Assembly (NCBI RefSeq): GCF_002743055.1
Contig: NZ_PDYM01000001.1
Span: 1-64,000 of the forward strand
Source: Sporosarcina sp. P13
GTDB taxonomy: Bacteria; Bacillota; Bacilli; Bacillales_A; Planococcaceae
DNA: 64,000 nt
Direction of reading: 5' to 3'
In this document: piece after piece, positions 8,396 to 16,991 of the stretch
How the letters are laid out: the number at the start of each line of letters is the position of its first letter
Numbering within the stretch: the stretch's first letter is position 1
Notes under the pieces: generated by a model
Told to the model about the DNA's origin: nothing
Seen by the model: only the letters and a program-made list of their open reading frames with translations
Databases searched by the model: none
Made by a program: the position numbers and the translations under genes

Positions 8396-8932
8396 TTATT
8401 TTGGTTGAATGCTTTCTAAATAATCCACAATCTGCTGCTTTGTCATTCCTTGTTTAATAACTCTCGTGATCTTACCTTCAGGATTGATCAAAAAAGTCGT
8501 AGGCAATGGCTTAATATTATACAAGTCCATCACTGTTTTATTCTTATCCCACAACATAGGAAACGTTAGATTCATATCATCACGGAAGAGTTCCACTTTC
8601 ACTTTCGGTTCTCCAACGTTAACTGTTAGAATATGTACGCCCTTCGCTTCGAAGTCTTTGTACAGGTCTTCCATATACGGCATTTCCTTTTTACACGGTG
8701 GACACCAAGTCCCCCAAAAGTTCAAGAACACACCTTGTCCTTTGTAGTCAGACAGTCGATGTGCATTCCCTTCTAAATCCACAAGCTCAAAGTCAGGAGC
8801 TTTATCTCCTTCAGCTAATACTTTTACCTTATCTTTTGAAGTAATCGCGTAAACAATGATGGCTGCTAAAATTAATAGAAGGGCTGTCCTGCTAATTAGC
8901 CGGATAGTCTTTTTATTTTTCTTTTTGACCAA
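8396..8932 (-). CDS. resA: Thiol-disulfide oxidoreductase ResA
   Basis: Membrane-anchored thioredoxin-like protein that reduces the haem-binding cysteines of apocytochrome c. The 178 residues contain one N-terminal membrane anchor (about 12-30) and the redox site WGTWCPPCKKEMP with Cys77 and Cys80. B. subtilis ResA has CEPC at this place; here it is CPPC. The start is a TTG with GGAGG eight bases before it; the ATG just upstream is in another frame. First gene of resABC, with an extended -10 promoter sequence ahead. Confidence 0.94.
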   Translation of the reverse strand: MVKKKNKKTIRLISRTALLLILAAIIVYAITSKDKVKVLAEGDKAPDFELVDLEGNAHRLSDYKGQGVFLNFWGTWCPPCKKEMPYMEDLYKDFEAKGVHILTVNVGEPKVKVELFRDDMNLTFPMLWDKNKTVMDLYNIKPLPTTFLINPEGKITRVIKQGMTKQQIVDYLESIQPK

Positions 8933-8968
8933 TCATGTAACCTCCTGTCAAATTTTCGTTCCTAATTC

Positions 8969-8977
8969 ATTATACCA
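8969..8977 (-). promoter_or_regulatory. Extended -10 promoter element upstream of resA
   Basis: The minus strand reads TGGTATAAT (an extended -10 box) about 40 bases before the resA start. No good -35 box is seen 17 bases away, which fits an activator-dependent promoter; ResD would be the obvious candidate by analogy with B. subtilis. Confidence 0.55.
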
Positions 8978-9035
8978 AAAGGGAAAATCAGTTGATGCCG
9001 CAGTCGTGATAGGTTTGTGAACTTTCAAGGCTTTA

Positions 9036-9767
9036 TTAACCGATTTTACCCGTTTCTGCGAGCACACGTAATTGCTTTATTTCATGTGTCGTCAATTGTC
9101 GTGCTTCCCCCGCGTTGAGACCACGTGTCGTTAAATTAGCAAATTGTTCACGTTTTAGCTTCGTCACAGGACAACCAATCGCATCGAACATTCTACGCAC
9201 TTGACGATTACGACCTTCATGGATTGTAATTTCAACAATAGCGGAGTTTGTCTTTTTGTCGACTGTAGTCATTTTGACATGAGCTGGCGCCGTCCTTCCA
9301 TCGTCTAACTCAATTCCTGTTTCTAGCTTTTTCAAGTTCTCCCGCGTCGGGATCCCTTTAACTTTTGCAACATATCGTTTTTGAATTTCAAATTTCGGGT
9401 GCGTCATTAAGTAAGAGAAGTCCCCGTCATTTGTCAAAAGCAAGACACCTGACGTGTCATAGTCCAATCTACCAACCGGGAAAATCCGTTCTTCAATTTC
9501 CGGCACTAAATCGATGACCGTTTTACGTCCTTTATCATCAGCCACCGTCGAGATGTAGCCTCTAGGTTTATAAAGTAAATAATAGACAGGCTTTTCTTTC
9601 GTCAATTGAACGCCTTCTACAGCAATTGTGTCCATTCTGCTAACTTTTGTACCTAGTTCTGTTACTACTTCGCCATTTACTTTAACTAAGCCGTCTAGGA
9701 TGAGCTTCTCTGCTTTTCTTCTTGAAGCCACACCAGCCTGCGCTAATACCTTTTGTAATCTTTCCAT
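9036..9767 (-). CDS. rluB: Ribosomal large subunit pseudouridine synthase RluB
   Basis: Converts a uridine near the peptidyl-transferase centre of 23S rRNA to pseudouridine. The 243-residue protein begins with an S4 RNA-binding domain (ERLQKVLAQAGVASRRKAE) and then the RsuA/RluB catalytic core with the Asp-containing motif GRLDYDTSGVLLLTNDGD at about residues 98-115 and the late motif EGRNRQVRRM. AAGGAGG precedes the ATG. In B. subtilis it is likewise just upstream of resA. Confidence 0.94.
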   Translation of the reverse strand: MERLQKVLAQAGVASRRKAEKLILDGLVKVNGEVVTELGTKVSRMDTIAVEGVQLTKEKPVYYLLYKPRGYISTVADDKGRKTVIDLVPEIEERIFPVGRLDYDTSGVLLLTNDGDFSYLMTHPKFEIQKRYVAKVKGIPTRENLKKLETGIELDDGRTAPAHVKMTTVDKKTNSAIVEITIHEGRNRQVRRMFDAIGCPVTKLKREQFANLTTRGLNAGEARQLTTHEIKQLRVLAETGKIG

Positions 9768-9823
9768 AACTTCCTCCTTGGTGTTACATACTGAAAAAAT
9801 TATGTCATACTTTGAGTCAAATG

Positions 9824-9855
9824 AAAAGAAGACTGTCCTAGAGAGGACAATCTTC
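9824..9855 (-). terminator. Terminator after the D,D-carboxypeptidase gene
   Basis: GAAGATTGTCC and GGACAGTCTTC pair with one mismatch around a six-base loop and are followed by TTTTC on the minus strand, just past the stop at 9875. Confidence 0.75.
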
Positions 9856-9874
9856 GAAATAGTGAGTAATCTAT

Positions 9875-10882
9875 TTACTTTTTCGTGTCGATATCTACAG
9901 CTACAGTCTTGATCGGCTCAGTGTCTAAGTAGACAGACCAATAGCCTTTTTTCTGTGCTTGTTCTGTTTGAGGTATTTGCAAAACATTGGATAGTGACTT
10001 TTTTTCATTTTTATTTACGAGCAATGTAATAGAATCCTCTAGTGTTGCTGTCATATGAGGAAAGATTTGATACCGTCCCTTTTTTGCGACGGTATAGCGC
10101 TTGTACTCTGTAAATATTTGCTGTGATAAATGCTTGTGTACTTTCCAGTCGTCTCCATTATTCAATGTCACAACAATGACTGATTTGCCATCTTTCTCAA
10201 AGTAGGTTGCGAGTGTGCGACCCGCTGCTTTTGTGAAGCCTGTCTTGCCTGCAATTGCAGAAGGCTCCGACAGTAGCAATCGATGCTTATTCTGCCAGCT
10301 GTTCTTCCCTTTATCCGTTTCATACGAATGATTTTTCGTTGTAGCAATTTTCCGAAACTTGGGATTTTTCATTGCAAAATACAACATTTTCGCGGTGTCA
10401 TACGCTGAAGACAAGTGGCGCTCATGATGCAACCCTGACGGATTCGTAAAGTACGTTTGCTCCAATCCGTGGTGTTCTGCTTTTTCATTCATCAAATAAA
10501 CAAAACCTTCTACTGAGCCGCCAGCATGTTCTGCTAGCGCTTGCGCAGCATCATTTCCTGAACGCAGCATTAGCCCATGTAGCAAATCATCAGTCTGCAT
10601 CACTTGACCAGGTTGCAAATAAATAGACGAACCTTCAGCGGTCGCCGCTTCTGCTGAAATCATCGTTTCTTCGCTTTCTGACTTTAATTCCAAAAATGTA
10701 TAGGCCGTCCACATTTTCGTCAAACTTGCGATAGGTAATGGGTAGTGCTCATTTTCACCCTTCAATAATCTACCAGTATCCGCATCTATCACCGCCCACG
10801 ACGAGCCGGCTGCATGGATGGTAGCAGGTGCTACTAACAATAGCGCTAGAAACAACGAAGCTATGACCGAAGTCTTTCTCAA
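9875..10882 (-). CDS. D-alanyl-D-alanine carboxypeptidase, sporulation-type (DacB/DacF-like)
   Basis: Low-molecular-weight penicillin-binding protein that removes the terminal D-alanine of peptidoglycan stems. A signal peptide (about 1-24, ending near IHAAG) is followed by the three active-site motifs: SLTK near residue 53, SGN in RSGNDAAQ and KTG in AGKTGFTK. At 335 residues it is shorter than B. subtilis DacB. The start is a TTG with GGAGG upstream, overlapping the scpB stop as TTGA. Its place after scpAB matches dacB, but the spmA-spmB genes that follow dacB in B. subtilis are absent, so it could be the DacF equivalent instead. Confidence 0.9.
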   Translation of the reverse strand: MRKTSVIASLFLALLLVAPATIHAAGSSWAVIDADTGRLLKGENEHYPLPIASLTKMWTAYTFLELKSESEETMISAEAATAEGSSIYLQPGQVMQTDDLLHGLMLRSGNDAAQALAEHAGGSVEGFVYLMNEKAEHHGLEQTYFTNPSGLHHERHLSSAYDTAKMLYFAMKNPKFRKIATTKNHSYETDKGKNSWQNKHRLLLSEPSAIAGKTGFTKAAGRTLATYFEKDGKSVIVVTLNNGDDWKVHKHLSQQIFTEYKRYTVAKKGRYQIFPHMTATLEDSITLLVNKNEKKSLSNVLQIPQTEQAQKKGYWSVYLDTEPIKTVAVDIDTKK

Positions 10883-11487
10883 TCATCTTGTCCTCCTTCG
10901 TCTTGGATTGAAAAGGCTTCCTGAAATTTCGTCATAAATAAATCCGTATCTTCTGGTTCTGACTCTTCTTCTAGTGAAAGTGGTGGTAAATCTGCAACGG
11001 ATGCCAAGCCAAAGCGGTCCAAGAAGAAATCCGTCGTCCCATATAAAATAGGTCGTCCAGGTCCATCCATACGTCCAACTTCCTCAACGAATCCTTTACC
11101 AGTTAAAGAAGACAGCGCACGTTCAGACTTTACACCGCGCAAATCATCCACTTCTACCCGAGTCACCGGTTGCTTGTAGGCAATGATTGCAAGTACTTCT
11201 AGAGCCGCTTGTGTAAAAGTTGAAGGTTTTGGATTCTCAAGCATTCTTTTAATATCATCTACCCATTCACTTTTCGTCACTAAGCGATAGCTACCACCAT
11301 AGCTTTTTAATGTGATTCCACGCTTTTCATCTTGCTCATACTGTTCATGCAAAGCGTTCATTATTTCGATTACCTGCTCATCGCTGCATTCAAGCAATAC
11401 GGCTAATTCAGCTAATGTCATACCTTCTTCACCCGCCACGAATAAAAAACTTTCCGTCATTCCTATAAGCCTGGATTCCATATCCAT
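10879..11487 (-). CDS. scpB: Segregation and condensation protein B
   Basis: Winged-helix subunit of the SMC-ScpA-ScpB condensin, needed for chromosome compaction and segregation. The product has two tandem winged-helix domains; the second includes the family signature LAIIAYKQPVTRVEVDDLRGV. A frame start exists at 11496, but there GAAGGG directly abuts the ATG. The ATG at 11485-11487 lies nine bases downstream of it and is preferred. The C-terminus is an acidic tail. It overlaps the carboxypeptidase start by four bases and follows scpA by 13 bases. Confidence 0.94.
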   Translation of the reverse strand: MDMESRLIGMTESFLFVAGEEGMTLAELAVLLECSDEQVIEIMNALHEQYEQDEKRGITLKSYGGSYRLVTKSEWVDDIKRMLENPKPSTFTQAALEVLAIIAYKQPVTRVEVDDLRGVKSERALSSLTGKGFVEEVGRMDGPGRPILYGTTDFFLDRFGLASVADLPPLSLEEESEPEDTDLFMTKFQEAFSIQDEGGQDD

Positions 11488-11500
11488 TGCACACATCCCT

Positions 11501-12235
11501 TCAAATCAATGAGATTAGTAACTCTTTAAAATTACGTTGTTGGCGTACATTCACTTCTTGCAATTTCATCAGCTCGAGCAATGATAAGAAAGTCAGCACG
11601 AGCTCCGGTGTGGTCACCATCTCAAATAGCTCGTGGAATTCACATTCGCCTCCACACGTCTCAAGCCTACTCATGATACTTGACATCTTATCACCGACAG
11701 ACTGCTCCCTTTTTGTTATACTCGCTGTTAGAGGTAAGCGCAGCTTTTTTCGTTGTAGCATCTTTTGGAACGCACCAATTAAGTCAAAGACGTTTAACGG
11801 CTCTGTCGTCTCCTGTACAAGCGGCTCCCCATAATCGGATAAATCTTCAGGTTTCTTAGTGAAGTGTTCATCGCGATCTGCAGCAGACTCACGTAGCGTG
11901 TTGGCCGCTTCTTTGTACTTCCGATATTCGATTAAGCGAGCAATGAGTTCTTCACGCGGATCTTCCTCTTCGTAATCAAATTCATCATCAAACGTTTCCT
12001 CTTCATTGACAGGCAGTAACATTTTACTTTTTATTTCTAAAAGGGTGGCCGCAAGCACAAGATACTCACTCAACTCATCCAACTTCAGGACGCGCATAGC
12101 GTGCAGATGCTCTATGTATTGTTGAGTCAATTCCGCCATGGGGATATCGTAAATATCAATCTCCAGTCGATTGATCAAGTGTAATAATAAATCAAGCGGC
12201 CCTTCAAATACTTCTAATTTCACACTATAACTCAT
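11501..12235 (-). CDS. scpA: Segregation and condensation protein A (kleisin)
   Basis: Kleisin that bridges the two heads of the SMC dimer and binds ScpB. The N-terminal kleisin motif is clear (VFEGPLDLLLHLINR), followed by an acidic middle (EEETFDDEFDYEEEDPREE) and the C-terminal winged helix with FLSLLELMKLQEV. The start may be the ATG at 12233-12235 (AGG eight bases ahead) or a GTG two codons earlier at 12241. It is transcribed with scpB and is divergent from ypuF. Confidence 0.94.
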   Translation of the reverse strand: MSYSVKLEVFEGPLDLLLHLINRLEIDIYDIPMAELTQQYIEHLHAMRVLKLDELSEYLVLAATLLEIKSKMLLPVNEEETFDDEFDYEEEDPREELIARLIEYRKYKEAANTLRESAADRDEHFTKKPEDLSDYGEPLVQETTEPLNVFDLIGAFQKMLQRKKLRLPLTASITKREQSVGDKMSSIMSRLETCGGECEFHELFEMVTTPELVLTFLSLLELMKLQEVNVRQQRNFKELLISLI

Positions 12236-12272
12236 TTTCACTACCTACCTAACTTGAAAGGAATGATGTAGA

Positions 12273-12779
12273 ATGCATCCGTACTACCATCCTCATTTTC
12301 TACATTTTATTGTGTATTTCAATGACAATCAAGATTATTTCGAATGTCATGAAGTGCTAGAAGAATATTGGAAAGGACAACAGGATTTCTCGAAAGAACA
12401 TCCATTGACTGGCTATATTCTTATGGCAACCGGATTATATCACTGGCGACGCGGCAATATCAAAGGTGCAACACGAACATTGCGAAATGCGCTTTGTAGA
12501 TTCCAACAAATGCCCGCCATCTATAGTGACTACAAAAAAGAGGTTGCGGTTGATCAAGTGATACAACAGCTAGAGAAATCGCTTGATCGCATTGAGTCTG
12601 GCGAGTGCTTCACTGCATTCCCTCTACCAATCTCCACCGCCTTGCAACACGCTGCTGAAAATGAACAACCTATGCAATTACTTCCAAAAAACAGTGCAGC
12701 CGTTATTCATAAACATATGCAAAGAGACCGGTCAGATATTCTCTTACAACGCGAAGAAAAGAAGAAGGGCAGTCGTTAA
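12273..12779 (+). CDS. ypuF: DUF309 protein YpuF
   Basis: Small all-helical protein of unknown biochemical function. The DUF309 hallmark YFECHEVLEEYW lies at about residues 23-34, followed by GYILMATGLYHWRRGN; the conserved His and acidic residues suggest a metal or substrate pocket but no reaction is established. It is 168 residues, usual for the family, and is encoded divergently from scpA as in B. subtilis. Its TAA stop overlaps the ribT stop on the other strand through the palindrome TTAA. Confidence 0.88.
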   Translation: MHPYYHPHFLHFIVYFNDNQDYFECHEVLEEYWKGQQDFSKEHPLTGYILMATGLYHWRRGNIKGATRTLRNALCRFQQMPAIYSDYKKEVAVDQVIQQLEKSLDRIESGECFTAFPLPISTALQHAAENEQPMQLLPKNSAAVIHKHMQRDRSDILLQREEKKKGSR

Positions 12780-13150
12780 CGATCTGCGCCTTCTTCTTTT
12801 CGTAGACAACTAGCTATAAACGGCTCTGTAAAGTCCGTACTTTGACAACGATAGCCAGGATAAATGTTTTGCAATTCCTTCAGCATCTTAAAGCCAATAC
12901 CTTCCCCACGAAATGATGGGTTCAGAGATACATGCTGTACCGTGTACGTACGTGCTTCGTCATTTACTTCTACACCGATCAATCCAATGTAATCTTCAAG
13001 TTCTTTGTAGAGAAATAGTTGCCAGTGTTCATCACATATATATTGTTGAACGGTTTCTTGCAGTTTTCGTAACATTTTCTCACTAGGGATATAAGATAAA
13101 AAGCCCATAGCAATTTTTTCTTGCGCTTTCTTAAAACGAATAAGCTTCAA
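12776..13150 (-). CDS. ribT: GNAT-family protein RibT
   Basis: 124-residue GCN5-type N-acetyltransferase resembling RibT of the B. subtilis riboflavin operon in length and sequence: KLIRFKKAQEKIAMGFLSY at the N-terminus, then QLFLYKELEDYIGLIGVEV and the acetyl-CoA loop PSFRGEGIGFKML. Its substrate is unknown. The start is a TTG with GGGG upstream. The rib biosynthetic genes are not next to it here; the gene runs downstream of the lysA transcript and is convergent with ypuF. Confidence 0.88.
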   Translation of the reverse strand: MKLIRFKKAQEKIAMGFLSYIPSEKMLRKLQETVQQYICDEHWQLFLYKELEDYIGLIGVEVNDEARTYTVQHVSLNPSFRGEGIGFKMLKELQNIYPGYRCQSTDFTEPFIASCLRKEEGADR

Positions 13151-13227
13151 TAGTAACCCCTTCTTTTCGGAAATCCTTTGTACAGTTTACACGAACATTC
13201 CATTTTTTTCAACTCATCACATCATCG

Positions 13228-13332
13228 TTAACGAGGATCAATTATGGGTACGACTAAATACCAATAGACAACTCCCCAAATTAACGCCATCACAACTATA
13301 GCTAAAAAGAGGATGAGATTTTTCTTTTTCAT
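13228..13332 (-). CDS. 34-residue single-span membrane protein coupled to lysA
   Basis: An ATG at 13330-13332 overlaps the lysA stop as ATGA and is preceded by AAGGAGATTTCCCG, an ideal ribosome binding site that lies inside the last lysA codons. The reading frame encodes 34 residues: a basic start (MKKKN), a hydrophobic span of about 25 residues (LILFLAIVV to VVYWYLVVP) and a short polar end (IIDPR). This is the form of a one-pass small membrane protein with N-in orientation. I do not recognise its family. The coupling and the coherent amphipathic layout make it likely to be real. Confidence 0.75.
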   Translation of the reverse strand: MKKKNLILFLAIVVMALIWGVVYWYLVVPIIDPR

Positions 13333-14657
13333 CGGGAAATCTCCTTCTCCTCTTGATGTAACGGGAGATCCAATTTGATGATATCTTCATATGTTTCTCT
13401 TCTCACCACAAGTTGATGTTGACCGTTTTCCGCAAATACAACAGCTGGTCGTGGCAAACGATTATAGTTGCTGGCCATGGAATACGTATACGCACCTGTA
13501 CAAAAAACTGCCAGTAAGTCCCCAGTTTCCACTTTTGGTAATGAGGCGTTTTCAATCAGCTTATCACCTGACTCACAGCACTTCCCTGCAACAGTCCATT
13601 GTTGGTCATGAGGCTCGTTCATGCGATTGGCAATAGCACTTGAATAGTGCGCATCATATAAAGCGGGACGAATATTATCCGACATTCCACCGTCGACAGC
13701 CACATACGTGCGAACACCCGGCACTTCCTTCGTACTGCCAGATGAATAAATCGTTGTTCCTGCATCCCCTACAAGTGAGCGACCAGGCTCAATCCAAATT
13801 TCCGGAATTGGATACTCGCATTCCTCCGCCATCGATTTCACGACATCTGCCATTTCTTCTACATACACAGCCGGCTCAAGTGGCTGATCCTCTTCTGTAT
13901 AGCGAATACCAAAGCCGCCACCTAAATTCAATACAGGACAGATAAACTGATGTGTCGTGCGCCATGCTACCATTTTCTCCATCAAAACTTCCGCAGCAAA
14001 ACGAAAGGCATCCGTTTCGAATATTTGCGAACCGATATGACAATGCATACCGAGGAAATTGATGAATTCATGCGTATGCAATGCTTCAAACGCTTCATCT
14101 GTTTGTCCATTTTTTAAATCAAAACCAAATTTAGAGTCTTCCTGCCCTGTTGTAATATAATCATGGGTATGCGCTTCAATTCCTGGCGTTACACGGATTA
14201 GGACATTCATTTTCTGCTTTCGTTCTGTCGCAATAGCCTTGATGAGTTCGATCTCCAAAAAGTTATCAATTACGATACAGCCTATTTGTTCTTCAAACGC
14301 ATACAAAATTTCTTCTCTGCTTTTATTGTTACCATGGAAATGAATGCGTTCACGAGGGAATCCCGCTACTACTGCCGTATACAATTCTCCTCCAGACACG
14401 ACATCCAAAGACAGTCCTTGTTGCTCTGCCAATTGATAGATTGCGATCGAAGAAAAAGCCTTACTCGCATAAGCAACTTGCGCATGCATTCCCTTCTTCT
14501 CAAACGTCTCTTTGAAACCTTGTGCACGCTGTTTGAACAATTCCGTATCATAAACCATGACAGGTGTCCCATACTGCGAAGCTAGTTCGGAAACATCGAC
14601 TCCCCCGATTGTTAAGTGACCGTTTTCATTCACTGACTGCGTTCCATAAAGATGCAT
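13329..14657 (-). CDS. lysA: Diaminopimelate decarboxylase
   Basis: PLP enzyme that decarboxylates meso-diaminopimelate to L-lysine, the last step of the pathway. The alanine-racemase-like barrel carries the PLP lysine in AYASKAFSS (about residue 66), the HIGSQI and GGGFGIRY phosphate-binding motifs, and the C-terminal catalytic CESGD. At 442 residues it is of standard length. It sits downstream of spoVAF as in B. subtilis, with an 86-base gap, and GGAGGGG precedes the ATG. A 34-residue membrane sORF is translationally coupled to its end. Confidence 0.96.
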   Translation of the reverse strand: MHLYGTQSVNENGHLTIGGVDVSELASQYGTPVMVYDTELFKQRAQGFKETFEKKGMHAQVAYASKAFSSIAIYQLAEQQGLSLDVVSGGELYTAVVAGFPRERIHFHGNNKSREEILYAFEEQIGCIVIDNFLEIELIKAIATERKQKMNVLIRVTPGIEAHTHDYITTGQEDSKFGFDLKNGQTDEAFEALHTHEFINFLGMHCHIGSQIFETDAFRFAAEVLMEKMVAWRTTHQFICPVLNLGGGFGIRYTEEDQPLEPAVYVEEMADVVKSMAEECEYPIPEIWIEPGRSLVGDAGTTIYSSGSTKEVPGVRTYVAVDGGMSDNIRPALYDAHYSSAIANRMNEPHDQQWTVAGKCCESGDKLIENASLPKVETGDLLAVFCTGAYTYSMASNYNRLPRPAVVFAENGQHQLVVRRETYEDIIKLDLPLHQEEKEISR

Positions 14658-14743
14658 CTTATATACCCCTCCCGAATTCTCTTTGATAACTTTATCATAA
14701 GAATAGTGAGAGAGGCAATGTTAGAATGAAATGAATCAACACC

Positions 14744-16201
14744 TTACGACATCCTGTCACGCTTTGGTGATTTTGTAATAAATGGACGGGGATCGTCTAC
14801 AGTCATAGGGAAACGTATTAGCACACGCAACATTGCTTTAGGGAAAAACGGAGTGAATGGCCACAAATAAGGCACATTCATCGGTTTTAAAGAGGCTAAG
14901 TAATAAAACGTGATCGCAAGCCCGATAAAGAATCCAGGTGCGCCAAATAAAGCAGTCAATACTAATAAGAAAACCCGAAACACTTTTGTCGTAATACTTA
15001 GCTCGAATGACGGGATCGCAAACGTCAATATCGCACTGACTGCTACATAGAGTACAACTTCCGACGAGAACAATCCTACGTCAATGGCCACTTGTCCAAT
15101 TACAATGGCAGCGACAAGACCCATGGCGGTCGAGAGCGGAGTCGGTGTATGAATGGCAGCCATCCGCAATATCTCAATACCGACATCAGCCAATAAGAGT
15201 TGCACAAAGAGCGGCACATCCCCCCACTCATTCGGGCCAATATATTTAATGGCGCTAGGCACAAATTGTTTTTCTGTTGATAATAAATACCAAAAAGGTA
15301 ACATTACCAAACTAAAAGATGTCCCAATAAATCGCACAGCACGTATAAATGTTCCGATCAACGGTGCTTGTCTATACTCTTCTGCATGCTGTAAGTGATG
15401 AAAGAGTGTGACAGGCACCAAAATAACAGAAGGTGACGTATCAACGATAATCGCAATATGACCTTCTAACAAATGCGCGGCACAAATATCGGCTCGCTCG
15501 GTATAGCGCACAAACGGCATCGGATGAAATCCTTGTTTGAACAAAAACTCTTCCAATGATTTATCCGTCATAGTCAGGCCGTCTGTCTTGAGTTGGTCAA
15601 GACGTTCTCGAACAAAGTGTAAATGTTCTTCATTTACTGCACCTTTTAAAAATGCAATGACTATATCTGTTTTTCCTTTTACAGATGTCTCATGCATTTC
15701 AAATCGCAAATCAGTCGTGCGTAATCTCCTGCGGATCAGCGTCGTATTCGTTAAAATATTTTCCGTGAAACCGTCTCTCGACCCGCGAATAACTTTTTCC
15801 GTATCCGGTTCTTCCGGTTGCCTTCCTGGATATGAGCGGACGTCTAACGTGAACGTAAAACCATCTCGCATGATGAAAACCGCTAATCCACTTAAAATGA
15901 ACTTCGCTAATTGATCTTCGGTTTCAACAATTTCCAGTGCATGATACGGAAAATACTCCATCATCGCATGATCTGTTTCTTCTGACGTTCCTCGTTTAAA
16001 TAATTCATTACGATACTGCATTTCAGTTAGTAAGGTTGTTAAGACCTCCCCATCTACTAGTCCATTCATATAGAGAAGAAGTACTTCTTTATCCCACAGG
16101 TGGATCAACCGACTCGTCGCATCAAATGTTTCACCTTTGCCGAATTGGTTGATGAACCACCTTTCCCCTTCTCTTATAGACGTAAATAGAGTAGTGGTCA
16201 C
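14744..16201 (-). CDS. spoVAF: Stage V sporulation protein AF (GerA-family)
   Basis: Inner spore membrane protein related to GerA-type germinant receptor A subunits. The 485 residues have a soluble N-terminal half with the family block FTLDVRSYPGRQPEEPDTEK followed by RGSRDGFTEN, and a C-terminal half with five or more spans including FHHLQHAEEYRQAP and AAIHTPTPLSTAMGLVAA. It follows sigF by one base, whereas in B. subtilis spoVAA to spoVAE lie between them. It is expected in the forespore, under sigma-F or sigma-G, by position in the spoIIA operon. Confidence 0.93.
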   Translation of the reverse strand: MTTTLFTSIREGERWFINQFGKGETFDATSRLIHLWDKEVLLLYMNGLVDGEVLTTLLTEMQYRNELFKRGTSEETDHAMMEYFPYHALEIVETEDQLAKFILSGLAVFIMRDGFTFTLDVRSYPGRQPEEPDTEKVIRGSRDGFTENILTNTTLIRRRLRTTDLRFEMHETSVKGKTDIVIAFLKGAVNEEHLHFVRERLDQLKTDGLTMTDKSLEEFLFKQGFHPMPFVRYTERADICAAHLLEGHIAIIVDTSPSVILVPVTLFHHLQHAEEYRQAPLIGTFIRAVRFIGTSFSLVMLPFWYLLSTEKQFVPSAIKYIGPNEWGDVPLFVQLLLADVGIEILRMAAIHTPTPLSTAMGLVAAIVIGQVAIDVGLFSSEVVLYVAVSAILTFAIPSFELSITTKVFRVFLLVLTALFGAPGFFIGLAITFYYLASLKPMNVPYLWPFTPFFPKAMLRVLIRFPMTVDDPRPFITKSPKRDRMS

Positions 16202-16202
16202 A

Positions 16203-16988
16203 TTATGTCCTCCTATTTTCCAATAACTCTTCCGGATTGACTCCCATCCATGTTTTCATCTGCGCTAGGATCTTCTTCTCTAATCGCGATACTTGCACTT
16301 GAGAGATGCCAATTCGTTTGGCAATATCGCTTTGTGTGTAATCCAAATAAAAGCGCATATAGATAATCGTTTGATCACGTTTATTCAAACGTGAAATGAT
16401 ATCCCGCAATGGAATATGATCAAACACCCGCTCCGAACGATCATCGCGAAGCTGATCCATCAGCGTTAGGCTATCTCCTTCACTTTCATACAATTGTTCG
16501 TGCAAGGAAGCTGGATCCCGCAACGCATCCGTAGCTAAAATAATATCCTCTACAGACACTTCCAAGATTTCCGCCACTTCAGAAATAGAAGGTGAGCGAC
16601 CATTATTCTTAATAAAATCATCTGTCGCATGTCGGATTTTATAGCTCAACTCGCGAATCGTTCGTCCTACTTTCACCATACCATCATCCCGTAAATAGCG
16701 CTGAATTTCTCCAACAATCATCGGCACGGCATATGTTGAAAACTTCACTTCATATGAAAGATCGAACTTATCTATTGATTTCATCAAGCCGATACAGCCT
16801 ATTTGAAATAAATCTTCTAAATCCGCACCACGCGAAGCGAATCGTTGAACGATGGACCAGACAAGCCTTGTATTACCTTCTACCATCATTCGTCTAGCTT
16901 CTTTGTCACCCGTTTGTGATTCTTTGATGAGTTCTCTCATTTTTTCTTGTGACAGTAGAGCGTGTTGCTTCTCAACAGATGCTTCCAT
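16203..16988 (-). CDS. sigF: Forespore sigma factor SigF
   Basis: RNA polymerase sigma factor that starts the forespore programme. The 261-residue protein has region 2 (DLFQIGCIGLMKSIDKFDLSYEVKFSTYA), region 3 and region 4 (YTQSDIAKRIGISQVQVSRLEK). GAGGTGACAT precedes the ATG. It is the third gene of the spoIIA operon, held inactive by SpoIIAB and freed by dephosphorylated SpoIIAA. Spacing to spoIIAB is three bases. Confidence 0.97.
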   Translation of the reverse strand: MEASVEKQHALLSQEKMRELIKESQTGDKEARRMMVEGNTRLVWSIVQRFASRGADLEDLFQIGCIGLMKSIDKFDLSYEVKFSTYAVPMIVGEIQRYLRDDGMVKVGRTIRELSYKIRHATDDFIKNNGRSPSISEVAEILEVSVEDIILATDALRDPASLHEQLYESEGDSLTLMDQLRDDRSERVFDHIPLRDIISRLNKRDQTIIYMRFYLDYTQSDIAKRIGISQVQVSRLEKKILAQMKTWMGVNPEELLENRRT

Positions 16989-16991
16989 ATG

